A DNA stretch of 64,000 nucleotides from a virus: the IMG/VR virus record IMGVR_UViG_3300026521_000463, positions 1-64,000 of that record. One strand, 5' to 3'. The notes below the pieces were generated by a model, which made no database searches, was not told the DNA's origin, and saw only the letters and a program-made list of their open reading frames with translations. A program made the translations under genes and the position numbers. Numbering within the stretch: the stretch's first letter is position 1; the number at the start of each line of letters is the position of its first letter. Positions 56,694 through 64,000 of this stretch are shown in pieces.

Positions 56694-56921
56694 TTATTTT
56701 TGTAATTCAGAAATAGTTTTACTTACAATTGTTTCTAATGTATTTTTAGCAACTCTTCTTGCTGTTTGTCTTGGACACCCTTGTCCTATCAAGTCAAAAA
56801 CGAACTGTGGTCTGAAATAATTTTTTACATCTTCGATGTTCCCATTCCCATTTAACATTTTAACTACTTCATTTCTAATTGCATCTACTAAATTGATTCT
56901 TAAAGTTTCATTTACTACCAT
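56694..56921 (-). CDS. helical protein (75 aa)
   Basis: The start is set at MVVNETLR after AAAGGAAATCACATG; the longer frame starts at 56960 close to the promoter. Helical with a CPRQTARRVAKNTLE basic helix that could contact DNA. Leads the gp47/gp46 operon, so a regulatory role is possible. Not recognised. Confidence 0.6.
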   Translation of the reverse strand: MVVNETLRINLVDAIRNEVVKMLNGNGNIEDVKNYFRPQFVFDLIGQGCPRQTARRVAKNTLETIVSKTISELQK

Positions 56922-56974
56922 GTGATTTCCTTTTTTGTTTATTATATTTTGTAACTTCATCTTGTTACATTATA

Positions 56975-57003
56975 ATTATAACAAAAAAGATTTTAATTGT
57001 CAA
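56975..57003 (-). promoter_or_regulatory. sigma70-type promoter
   Basis: TTGACA, 17 bp, TATAAT on the minus strand, heading the gp47/gp46 operon and 14 bases from a hairpin. Confidence 0.85.
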
Positions 57004-57017
57004 GTATTTTTTTATAA

Positions 57018-57050
57018 AATCTCCAAAAAATTAAAAAATTTCAGGAGATT
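57018..57050 (-). terminator. hairpin terminator candidate
   Basis: Stem AATCTCC / GGAGATT with an A+T-rich loop, followed by TTATAAAAAAATA. It spans the stop of the 95-residue gene. Confidence 0.6.
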
Positions 57051-57318
57051 CTATAAAATTTGAATCTTTTAGAATAGAACCTATTTTATCAGGGTCTAAA
57101 TCTAACTTTTGAATTAAAGAAAGAGTTTTCTCAAGATTTGTTACTCCTTCTAAAAAATTGATATCTGATAATTTTTCAATAATTTCAATAAGTTTTTCGC
57201 TATCAATTTTACCTTTATCAATTTCAAGAAAAGTTGAAAAAGATAAAATATCTTTTACATCATTTTCTAAACTAAGGTAAAATTTTTTATCAAATATCAT
57301 TTTAGTTTTAACTGACAA
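57031..57318 (-). CDS. hypothetical protein (95 aa)
   Basis: Acidic helical protein. Last gene of the topoisomerase operon, overlapping its upstream neighbour by 11 bases. Not recognised. Confidence 0.65.
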   Translation of the reverse strand: MSVKTKMIFDKKFYLSLENDVKDILSFSTFLEIDKGKIDSEKLIEIIEKLSDINFLEGVTNLEKTLSLIQKLDLDPDKIGSILKDSNFIESPEIF

Positions 57319-57787
57319 AGTTACCTCTTAAAATTTTTTCAATCTTATGCTTTTTCATAAGTTCTACATCATTTTGAGATAATCTTTCTTTATCTAATTC
57401 TTTGTCAAATTCAATTTTTACGATTTGTCTAAAAACTTCTTTACCACCAACTTCTTTAACGAATTTTTTTAATTCTTTAATTTTTTCAGGATTGTCATTG
57501 ATATATCTAAGTGCTTCCTCTCTTGAAGTTCTTCCTCTTTGTCCTACAGGACTTTCTCCAAGGTATTGTTCTTTAATTTTTTGAGTTAAAGATTCAGTTT
57601 TAACATCAATACTTTTAGGGTCTTTTTTAGGACCTTTACCATTTTCCCACCATTTATTGATAGCATCAAAAAATTCAGATTTTTGCTCATCTGTCAAATC
57701 GGCAGGTGATTCAGCATTGAATTTTTTTAACATATCAGCAAAAAATTTTCTATAATCTTTTTGTAATTGACTTAATTCTTGTGCCAT
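57308..57787 (-). CDS. hypothetical protein (159 aa), T4-like marine-phage type
   Basis: The opening FFADMLKKFNAESPADLTDE then SEFFDAINKWW resembles a short conserved motif of uncharacterised proteins of T4-like environmental phages. The rest is charged and helical (GRTSREEALRYINDNPEKIK). A virion or assembly role has not been shown. Function unknown. Confidence 0.6.
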   Translation of the reverse strand: MAQELSQLQKDYRKFFADMLKKFNAESPADLTDEQKSEFFDAINKWWENGKGPKKDPKSIDVKTESLTQKIKEQYLGESPVGQRGRTSREEALRYINDNPEKIKELKKFVKEVGGKEVFRQIVKIEFDKELDKERLSQNDVELMKKHKIEKILRGNFVS

Positions 57788-57815
57788 TATATTCCTTTTT
57801 ATATTATTTAAAAAT

Positions 57816-58637
57816 TTAATTATGATAAATAATTTTTATTGATTTAATACAATAACTACCATCTCCAGGATTTGAAAAAGTCAATACCATTTCATCTTCA
57901 ATTTCATTATCAAATGACATAACAAATCCGAAACTATTATTGTATAATGACATTCTATCTGAGTAAATAATTTTATCATTTAAAGTAATAGTATCTGTTT
58001 CAGCATCTTTTGAAATTGAATCAAGTGTTACTATAAAAATATCCATTTTTGAAAAGTTATCATTTTTAGGAATTGTTACAGATGACTCTTCATCAAATCG
58101 TAAAACCCCCATTAAATCTATTTCATTATACAATAAATCTATTTCTTCATTTTCAGGAAAATCATAAACTTCATATTTTGGATAAAATCTATGTTTAAAC
58201 AAAACCATTGCTTCATCTTCAACACCTTCTCCGTTGCCATTTAGAGTAGTATCTAAATATAAAGTGGGGGTAGTCTCAAAAAATGAGGCATATAAACAAG
58301 TTCCCGCACCAGTGTATCCATTGACATAATAATTTTCCCATTTAGGATGTGGTAAATCCAAAATACAAAATTCATTTTTTCCTATAACATCATACCCTTC
58401 GTTGGCACCGTGATTTATCGTATATCTTTTAATATCGCCTTCATCGGATGAAATAATATAATCTTCAGAATCAGGTGACCCGGCAACACCCCAAAGTAAA
58501 AAATGCAATCCTTTATCTTTACATTCAGGTATTGATATTGTTTGTTTATCTAAAAAAAGAAGCATATTATTTTCATCTTTAGAATTCCATTCAATGCTAT
58601 GAATTTCTGATGATGAAGACTTTATCAATTCTGCCAT
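57816..58637 (-). CDS. hypothetical beta-rich protein (273 aa)
   Basis: Beta-rich, acidic, without signal peptide. Contains several Gly/Asp turns (GYTGAGTCLYASFFETTP) and ends in a possible C2 or jelly-roll-like strand set. Could be a virion decoration or carbohydrate-binding protein; nothing decisive is visible. Confidence 0.65.
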   Translation of the reverse strand: MAELIKSSSSEIHSIEWNSKDENNMLLFLDKQTISIPECKDKGLHFLLWGVAGSPDSEDYIISSDEGDIKRYTINHGANEGYDVIGKNEFCILDLPHPKWENYYVNGYTGAGTCLYASFFETTPTLYLDTTLNGNGEGVEDEAMVLFKHRFYPKYEVYDFPENEEIDLLYNEIDLMGVLRFDEESSVTIPKNDNFSKMDIFIVTLDSISKDAETDTITLNDKIIYSDRMSLYNNSFGFVMSFDNEIEDEMVLTFSNPGDGSYCIKSIKIIYHN

Positions 58638-58646
58638 TTTATTCCT

Positions 58647-59234
58647 TTAAAATTCACTTGTATTTTTTTCTTGTGCTTTTTTTCTTTTTGTTTGAGCAAT
58701 CATTTGAAGTATTTCATCAAGATTTTCCTCATCATAATCTTCAATTTCTTCATTTTTTTCAACTTCGCTTTTAGTATGTAATGCTTTAAGTGTCATTTCA
58801 ATGCTATCCATATCAATTTTTTCTTGAATTTTCATAAGCATATCTTCTGTTCTTTCAAATAAGATTCTCGTTGATTGGTAAAGTTGTAACATCTCACCTG
58901 TTTCAAGTTTATCTATCATTCTATCGTCAAATAATTTATCTTCTAATTTTGATAAATAATCTTCAAGAACATTTAGTTTTGCGCTTAACTTTTTAGCAAG
59001 TTGAATCAATTGAAGTGAAACTCCTAATCCTGATAATTTAACTCTTTTAATAAAATCCTTATCAGGAATTTTACCTTTAAAAAGTAGTTCTTCAACAATC
59101 GCATCATCTTCCTTAGTAAGAAGATTTAACGATTTAAAAGTATCTTGGGTTTCATATTTTTCTTCTTCAAAATTACTTAACTCATCGAAAAAGTTTTCTT
59201 CGATGACTTCTGCTTTAATAACATCATTAGACAT
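58647..59234 (-). CDS. hypothetical acidic coiled-coil protein (195 aa)
   Basis: Acidic N-terminus, long central coiled coil (AKKLSAKLNVLEDYLSKLED), acidic tail ending in a Lys/Arg patch (AQTKRKKAQEK). Size and coiled coil could fit a small terminase subunit, but no family motif backs this. Lies after the gp52-like gene. Confidence 0.65.
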   Translation of the reverse strand: MSNDVIKAEVIEENFFDELSNFEEEKYETQDTFKSLNLLTKEDDAIVEELLFKGKIPDKDFIKRVKLSGLGVSLQLIQLAKKLSAKLNVLEDYLSKLEDKLFDDRMIDKLETGEMLQLYQSTRILFERTEDMLMKIQEKIDMDSIEMTLKALHTKSEVEKNEEIEDYDEENLDEILQMIAQTKRKKAQEKNTSEF

Positions 59235-59269
59235 TTTTACCCTTTACTCGTTTTAAAAGTATTTAAAAG

Positions 59270-60667
59270 TTAAGCAGGTAAAATGTTTTTAAGTTCTTCA
59301 AGTTCCTCATTCCAAATATCAAAAATATCTTTATTTTTTAAATCATCATATTGTTTTTGAAGTTTATCTCTTTGAGATAACAATTCATTTATCTTTTCTT
59401 CTGTTAAATTTAATAAATTCATTTGTAGATGTTTTTCAGCAAATTTTATACCTAATTCATTACATTTTTTTAAGATGTTTTCTTTTTTATTTTTATTTAT
59501 AACTATATTATCATCAATTATATTTTGGATAAATTTTATTCTGTCATTTAAAAAGTCAATTTCTTCTTGCCATTTATTAAGTTGATAATCTTTTCTTTTG
59601 TGATAAACTTCAACTCTTTTATTTATAAATGCTTCAAGCAACTCAATTTCATCTTGAAATTCAACTATCTTATTATTTTCATCTATGCAAGTAAAGTTTT
59701 CAGTAACTTTTTTGACTAATTTTAATTCTTTATAAATCTTTTCATCATTTCCTGAATTATACCAATCCATAAGTTTTTTACTACGGATTTCAAATCTAAA
59801 CTCGTCTTTATCACTTAAATCTCTATATGATTGAATAATTTTTCTGTCTTGTAACTTATCAAGTTCTTTAATATAACCTTTTAAAGTGTATCCTATAGGA
59901 ACTTCTGTGATAACTATTTTATTTTTTTCAACTTCAAATTTCCCAAAAATACTAAAAGACCCTTTTGTCATTTCACTTGAAATTGTCCCATTAAAACCAT
60001 TATAACCTGGTAAAATACCATTAGGTAAATTTTTATTTTTGATATAATTTTGTAAAACTTCAATAATTTTTTTGGGTTTTCTTGGTAAGATTTTTTGTGA
60101 AAATCCTAATGATATACCTTCAGAACCATTTACTAAAATTAAAGGAATTACAGGCATATAATACTTGTATTCAACCTTTTCGCCTTCAAAATAATTTTCT
60201 TCTAATACAGGCGAATCTTCACTTCTAAAAACTTTTTTAGCATATTCAGATAAATGACTATAAATATATCTGCTTGCTGCTGGTGCTGGTATAAATCTTG
60301 TCCCAAAACTTCCTTCAGGATGTAAAAGATTTATATTGTTACTCCCTACAAAATTTTGGGCAGTATTCACTAAAACACCTTCAAGAGATTTTTCTCCGTG
60401 AATATAATTTGTGAAGTCAGCAATGTTACTAACTATTCTTGCCACCTTTACTTCTTTTGTGATATTTTTTTCTAAAAATGTATAAAGAACTTTTCTTTGT
60501 GATAACTTCATTCCATCAATATAACTTGCTATTTTTCTAACATTGTCGTAAGAAGCAAATGAAATGTATTCATTTTCTAAAAAGTCTTTAATTGACTTTT
60601 TAGTTTTATCTGTTATACTTGAAGTTTCGTTTTCTGTCATTGCTTCGATTGTTTCTAAAATACTCAT
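59270..60667 (-). CDS. DNA topoisomerase II medium subunit (T4 gp52/GyrA-like)
   Basis: 465 residues. GyrA/ParC-type breakage domain: DGMKLSQRKVLYTF, LLHPEGSFGTRF and PAPAASRYIYSHL with catalytic Tyr134, then EVPIGYTLKGYIKEL and a long coiled coil. T4 gp52 is 442 residues. It forms a transient double-strand break and passes another duplex through it, with ATP used by the partner. The partner-like gene lies 8 bases upstream. Confidence 0.93.
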   Translation of the reverse strand: MSILETIEAMTENETSSITDKTKKSIKDFLENEYISFASYDNVRKIASYIDGMKLSQRKVLYTFLEKNITKEVKVARIVSNIADFTNYIHGEKSLEGVLVNTAQNFVGSNNINLLHPEGSFGTRFIPAPAASRYIYSHLSEYAKKVFRSEDSPVLEENYFEGEKVEYKYYMPVIPLILVNGSEGISLGFSQKILPRKPKKIIEVLQNYIKNKNLPNGILPGYNGFNGTISSEMTKGSFSIFGKFEVEKNKIVITEVPIGYTLKGYIKELDKLQDRKIIQSYRDLSDKDEFRFEIRSKKLMDWYNSGNDEKIYKELKLVKKVTENFTCIDENNKIVEFQDEIELLEAFINKRVEVYHKRKDYQLNKWQEEIDFLNDRIKFIQNIIDDNIVINKNKKENILKKCNELGIKFAEKHLQMNLLNLTEEKINELLSQRDKLQKQYDDLKNKDIFDIWNEELEELKNILPA

Positions 60668-60675
60668 TTTAACTC

Positions 60676-61758
60676 CTAAACTTTATTTATATCTAAACTA
60701 TAATTTTTAAGTAATTCTTTTCTTTTATCACTTTTTTCTTTACTTAACCAATCATCTAAGTCTTTATCATTTTCAACCTTAAATGATATTAACATATTTT
60801 CAAAACCTTCTTTTTCAATAACTTGCCCTAATAATTCAGGTGTATATTCTCCTAAACCTTTCATATATTTTAACTCACCTTTTGAAGTGTCAATCTCATC
60901 ATCAAGTGAAAAATAATAATTTTGAATTTTTTTATTTTTTTGGATTATTATAATAGGTGTTATAAATCTTTTAACTTTTGACAAGTATTCAGGTAAAAAC
61001 TTATAGAAAAATCCTAACAATAAACCAAATATATGATGTCCGTCAGCATCAGCATCTGAAGCAATAATTATTTCTTGATAATTTTCATTTGAAATAATTT
61101 TAAATAACTCACTTAACTCTACATTTTTGTTTAATGCTGAAACATTTACTTCCCAAGCATTTAATGGAACACCTTTTAATTCATAATAACCATTTTCTTT
61201 TCTTCCTAATGAAGGTATCAATCCACCAACTGCTGATGCTCCTTCTCCAATAATCAATCTTTTCTTAAATTGAGTTGCAGGAAGATATTTTTCACTTTTT
61301 ATTTTTTTAGTCGTTTTAGCAAGTTTTTTTAACTCAGCATTCTCTTTTGCTTGTTCTTTAAGTGTAAAATATTCTGTAATACTTAACATTAAATCTTCAT
61401 CTTTGAGTAATTCTCTAACAATTTTATCCCATTTAACACCTTCAAAAACTTTATCCCAAGTTGATTTAGCATTACTTATCTCAATCTTTTCTTGACTTGT
61501 AAATTCAAGTGCAGGGACAAATCTAGCAATAACCATCAATTTTATTTTATTTTTTATATCCGCAGGTTTAATTGTTTTAAATTTTTTAACTAATTTTTCT
61601 CTAATTGGCGGAATAATTTTATCTAAAATATAATTCACTTGCGACCCACCATTTCTCGGGTTTATACCATTTATTATAGACAATTGTGAAAAATCATCTG
61701 TATCATTTGCTTTTATAATAATTTCAAAATTATCTTTTTTTATGTTACCATATTTCAT
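60676..61758 (-). CDS. topoisomerase II large-subunit fragment: transducer and TOPRIM only
   Basis: 360 residues. The start matches the transducer region (INGINPRNGGSQVNYIL; GyrB has a NxIxTxxGGTHxxGF). The TOPRIM domain follows: IIGEGASAVGG, SDADADGHH with the metal Asp triad. The GHKL ATPase domain of T4 gp39 or GyrB (about 200 residues with N-box and GxGxP) is missing, and no frame upstream in the window supplies it. Either the gene is split and the ATPase is encoded elsewhere, or the enzyme differs. Confidence 0.85.
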   Translation of the reverse strand: MKYGNIKKDNFEIIIKANDTDDFSQLSIINGINPRNGGSQVNYILDKIIPPIREKLVKKFKTIKPADIKNKIKLMVIARFVPALEFTSQEKIEISNAKSTWDKVFEGVKWDKIVRELLKDEDLMLSITEYFTLKEQAKENAELKKLAKTTKKIKSEKYLPATQFKKRLIIGEGASAVGGLIPSLGRKENGYYELKGVPLNAWEVNVSALNKNVELSELFKIISNENYQEIIIASDADADGHHIFGLLLGFFYKFLPEYLSKVKRFITPIIIIQKNKKIQNYYFSLDDEIDTSKGELKYMKGLGEYTPELLGQVIEKEGFENMLISFKVENDKDLDDWLSKEKSDKRKELLKNYSLDINKV

Positions 61759-61767
61759 TTATACTCC

Positions 61768-61989
61768 TTATATTGGTAAAACAAGATTTTTATCTTCAAT
61801 TTCATTTAACAATTCTATTACATTTTGTTTCTTTTTAGTGTATAACATTTTACCTAAACATCCAAAACAAAAATGCTGGTCTTCGATTTCAGCATATGTT
61901 AAATTATCACCTGTCCCATCATTATAAAAATAATTAGGTTCTTGTAAAATTACTCCACATTTATCACATTTTTTGACTTCACAAATCAT
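61768..61989 (-). CDS. small zinc-finger protein (73 aa)
   Basis: Two CxxC pairs (CDKCG near residue 8 and CFGCLG near residue 42) make a zinc-binding site. Basic-acidic remainder. Positioned where the missing ATPase half of the topoisomerase would be expected. Role unknown. Confidence 0.65.
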   Translation of the reverse strand: MICEVKKCDKCGVILQEPNYFYNDGTGDNLTYAEIEDQHFCFGCLGKMLYTKKKQNVIELLNEIEDKNLVLPI

Positions 61990-62018
61990 AGGTTCTCCTT
62001 TTTATAATTACTTTTATA

Positions 62019-62031
62019 ATTATACTAAAAA
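62019..62031 (-). promoter_or_regulatory. -10 element without -35
   Basis: GTATAATTATAAAAG-type core on the minus strand, ahead of the zinc-finger gene; no -35. Confidence 0.4.
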
Positions 62032-62036
62032 ATTCA

Positions 62037-63713
62037 TTAAAATAAACTTCTGGAAATTGTTTTGTAATTTTTAAATTCATAAATTTTATATTTATCAGGA
62101 ATTGCTTCAAAAACCAAAATATCATTATTTCTCAGCACTTCATCTATTTCTTTTTTTGTCATAAGCGAAGGAACCAAATCATAACAATTCATTTTATTTT
62201 CTAATGCATAAATAGCAGTATAAATATCAATATCATTTTCTGTAAAGTTGATAAGAGTATCATAATTATCTTTTAGTTTATCTAACTCACTTTTTAAAAA
62301 GTCTTTTGATGCTTTACCAACGACAACTAATCCTTTTTTAAATTCTCTTATATTAAACCATACATAATTATTTTTTTTGCTTAACTTTTTATTCTTTTTA
62401 ATGTTTGTATTACTTTTTGAATCAATTATTCTTCCTCCTAAAATTTTAGCAAGGTCAGAAGTATAATTTTTTCTTGAAGATATTTTTCCTAAAATTTTAT
62501 AATTATAATCAATTTTTTTACAATTACAATTTCCGAATGAATTATTTTTAAAAGGTTTATAATCTACCTCGTGGTGCCATCTATTAAATTTGTATTTTAG
62601 TTTAGTGTATTCAGGATAAGTTTTCCAAAGCATATAAGATTTAGGAAGGGTTCCCTCTTGAAAATAAAACTCATCACTATTACCACCACTTAACACCTGA
62701 GTTGTCATTTTATCACCTATAAACATATTCCATTGAATAGTTGAATACCCATTTGTAAGAACATCAAGTGATAAGATTGTATCTTCATTATAACGACCTC
62801 TCCACCTAAAAGGTATATTATTGCGAATAAGCAACATTGAATAAATTCTTGTATTTTTTACATAAGGTTTATTCTTATTTTTAAACATTACGAAGGTTTC
62901 ATAATTTAAACCACTTATTGCTATATTATCATAATTTTCCATAAACATTTCAGGGAGTGCAAAAATAGATTCATCAATCAAAAAACCTTTATTGTCAGTA
63001 TAAAAGTGGAAATTACGGATATTATCATCTAAAACCCAATGAAATTCATAACCTTCTTTAATTGAAGTTTCCCAAGCAAAATTCCTTGCTGGACCCGGAC
63101 CAGTGGATTTTTCAAGACCATAGTCATCTAATTTCTCATAATCTTCTTTATATTTATTATCAAGAATAATAAGTTCTTCAGGTTTAAAATTTTGAAGATA
63201 TTTATCATATTCTTGTTCTTCGACTACAATGCGGAATTTAACATTCATTGCTGCTAATTTTTTTGCTGTTATACAATTATCCCATCGTCCTTTTGACACG
63301 ATAAATATAGGATATTTTTGCTTAACTTCAAATGAAACTACCTCATCTATATTTTGAATTTCAAGATTTGGATAATAACATAAATAAGTTTTTCTGTTAC
63401 CTGTGAATGGTATTTTAATTTTTTTAAATTTATCTTTATATTTTAAAAAATGTTCTGTGTCTTTAAATTCTAAATCAATCATTTGTTTATAACTTTTTTT
63501 GACACCCCATTTATAGGTCGGAAAATTTATTTTATTAAAAACTTCATCATTATATATTTCTGTAAAAGAATTTTTTGTTTTTAATAAAGATATTTTTTCT
63601 TCATCAACTTTATAATTATAATCATTTTTTAACGGAAAATCTTTTTTAAAAATTTCATCTAATTCATTTTTTACTTCTAAGTTTTTATCATTAACATAAA
63701 CACGGACAACCAT
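62037..63713 (-). CDS. probable DNA-base glycosyltransferase (TET-associated GT family)
   Basis: 558 residues. Residues ~135-370 look like the GT-A fold of TET/JBP-associated glycosyltransferases: YPIFIVSKGRWDNCITAKKL, RIVVEEQEYDKY, STGPGPARNFAWE and the metal-binding-type HWVLDDNI. Such enzymes put sugars on hydroxymethylated pyrimidines in phage DNA. The N-terminal ~130 residues and C-terminal ~190 residues, which hold strands such as KGLVVVGKASKDF, are not recognised. No hydroxylase is in the window. It precedes the topoisomerase genes. Confidence 0.65.
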   Translation of the reverse strand: MVVRVYVNDKNLEVKNELDEIFKKDFPLKNDYNYKVDEEKISLLKTKNSFTEIYNDEVFNKINFPTYKWGVKKSYKQMIDLEFKDTEHFLKYKDKFKKIKIPFTGNRKTYLCYYPNLEIQNIDEVVSFEVKQKYPIFIVSKGRWDNCITAKKLAAMNVKFRIVVEEQEYDKYLQNFKPEELIILDNKYKEDYEKLDDYGLEKSTGPGPARNFAWETSIKEGYEFHWVLDDNIRNFHFYTDNKGFLIDESIFALPEMFMENYDNIAISGLNYETFVMFKNKNKPYVKNTRIYSMLLIRNNIPFRWRGRYNEDTILSLDVLTNGYSTIQWNMFIGDKMTTQVLSGGNSDEFYFQEGTLPKSYMLWKTYPEYTKLKYKFNRWHHEVDYKPFKNNSFGNCNCKKIDYNYKILGKISSRKNYTSDLAKILGGRIIDSKSNTNIKKNKKLSKKNNYVWFNIREFKKGLVVVGKASKDFLKSELDKLKDNYDTLINFTENDIDIYTAIYALENKMNCYDLVPSLMTKKEIDEVLRNNDILVFEAIPDKYKIYEFKNYKTISRSLF

Positions 63714-63715
63714 CT

Positions 63716-63949
63716 TTACTCCTCAATAAATTCATCAACATCAATATGATTATTTTCAAAAATAACTTCTCCGTTTAAAAGCAACATTTCTATATTATCA
63801 TCAGGCAACACTTCAACCCATAATTTATCGTCGTCAGAAGTCAGTACTGAACCGTCAAATGAAGTTATTTTATCTATATTTACATTTTTTACTAATTCAT
63901 GTGATAAAAATTCGTCAAGTGATTTAAATTGTTTTTTAATAAATTTCAT
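63716..63949 (-). CDS. hypothetical protein (77 aa)
   Basis: Acidic, beta-rich small protein (LTSDDDKLWVEVLPDDNIEM). Two bases before the glycosyltransferase. First gene of the last operon in the window. Unknown. Confidence 0.65.
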   Translation of the reverse strand: MKFIKKQFKSLDEFLSHELVKNVNIDKITSFDGSVLTSDDDKLWVEVLPDDNIEMLLLNGEVIFENNHIDVDEFIEE

Positions 63950-63976
63950 TTTTATTCCTTTATGTTTTATAATATA

Positions 63977-63982
63977 ATTATA
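63977..63982 (-). promoter_or_regulatory. -10 element of a promoter cut by the window edge
   Basis: TATAAT in the usual TATAATTATA context on the minus strand. With a 17 bp spacer the -35 would begin at the last base, so it lies outside. Confidence 0.7.
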
Positions 63983-64000
63983 TCAAAAAAGAAAATAAAA

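Noticed and set aside
58647-59234. Small terminase subunit
   Set aside because: Coiled coil and size would allow it, but there is no large terminase nearby and no recognisable DNA-binding motif.
1-64000. CRISPR array
   Set aside because: The TATAATTATAA blocks recur but at kilobase intervals and always upstream of genes. They are promoters; no evenly spaced direct repeats with spacers were seen, despite the Cas4-like gene.
1-64000. tRNA genes
   Set aside because: No TPsiC-arm-like GGTTCGAATC with matching acceptor stem was noticed. Reading by eye is not exhaustive; tRNAscan-SE would settle it.

Overview
The window is part of a large, very AT-rich, T4-like (Tevenvirinae-type) myovirus genome. 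This rests on a block of T4 replication and recombination homologues: SbcC/SbcD-type gp46 and gp47, clamp-loader subunits gp44 and a gp62-like protein, a gp41-type DnaB helicase, topoisomerase II subunits (gp52 and a gp39/60-type protein), a gp30-type DNA ligase and a gp4-type head-completion nuclease. The host is inferred to be a Campylobacterota bacterium (Campylobacter/Arcobacter/Sulfurimonas relatives). Reasons are the base composition, a Cas4-like Fe-S nuclease as known from Campylobacter phages, and a protein carrying the epsilonproteobacterial FliM N-terminal motif. Gene density is very high and nearly everything is read on the minus strand. Only two genes are on the plus strand, the gp4-like nuclease and an Ntn-hydrolase.

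The minus-strand genes fall into short operons. Twenty promoters share one architecture: TTGACT or TTGACA, exactly 17 bp, then TATAAT in a TATAATTATAA context, usually followed by a leader ending in a stereotyped AAAGGATTCACATG start. A second set has the TATAATTATA core but no recognisable -35. Several transcription units end in hairpins that touch the -35 of the next promoter.

Layout by coordinate. 1-15.3 kb: small accessory genes, among them a ferritin-like protein, an ITPase-like NTP pyrophosphatase, two paralogous D12 adenine methylases, two nucleotidyltransferases, a Nudix hydrolase, zinc-binding proteins and many small membrane proteins. 15.3-23.5 kb: mostly unknown genes plus a Thg1-like 3'-5' polymerase. 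23.5-28.5 kb: one eight-gene operon with a TerD-domain protein, a metallo-beta-lactamase-fold hydrolase, a FliM-like protein, a cysteine-dependent protein phosphatase and two secreted proteins. This is the best candidate for an undescribed system. 28.5-35.6 kb: HD-plus-kinase fusion, GroES-like co-chaperonin, a third methyltransferase, a YqeY-like protein and the DNA ligase. 35.6-41.1 kb: P-loop NTPase, two metallophosphoesterases and a PAAR spike-tip protein. 41.1-57 kb: replication and recombination core. 57-64 kb: topoisomerase subunits, several unknown proteins and a probable DNA-base glycosyltransferase.

The genes suggest a phage that brings much of its own replisome, protects its DNA by base methylation and possibly glycosylation, and carries a set of host-interaction genes aimed at the motility/chemotaxis apparatus, stress response and cell surface. 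About half of the proteins cannot be assigned. No tRNA, CRISPR array, insertion sequence or integrase was recognised. There is no stretch over 300 bases without a gene. All family assignments come from reading motifs by eye, with no database search.
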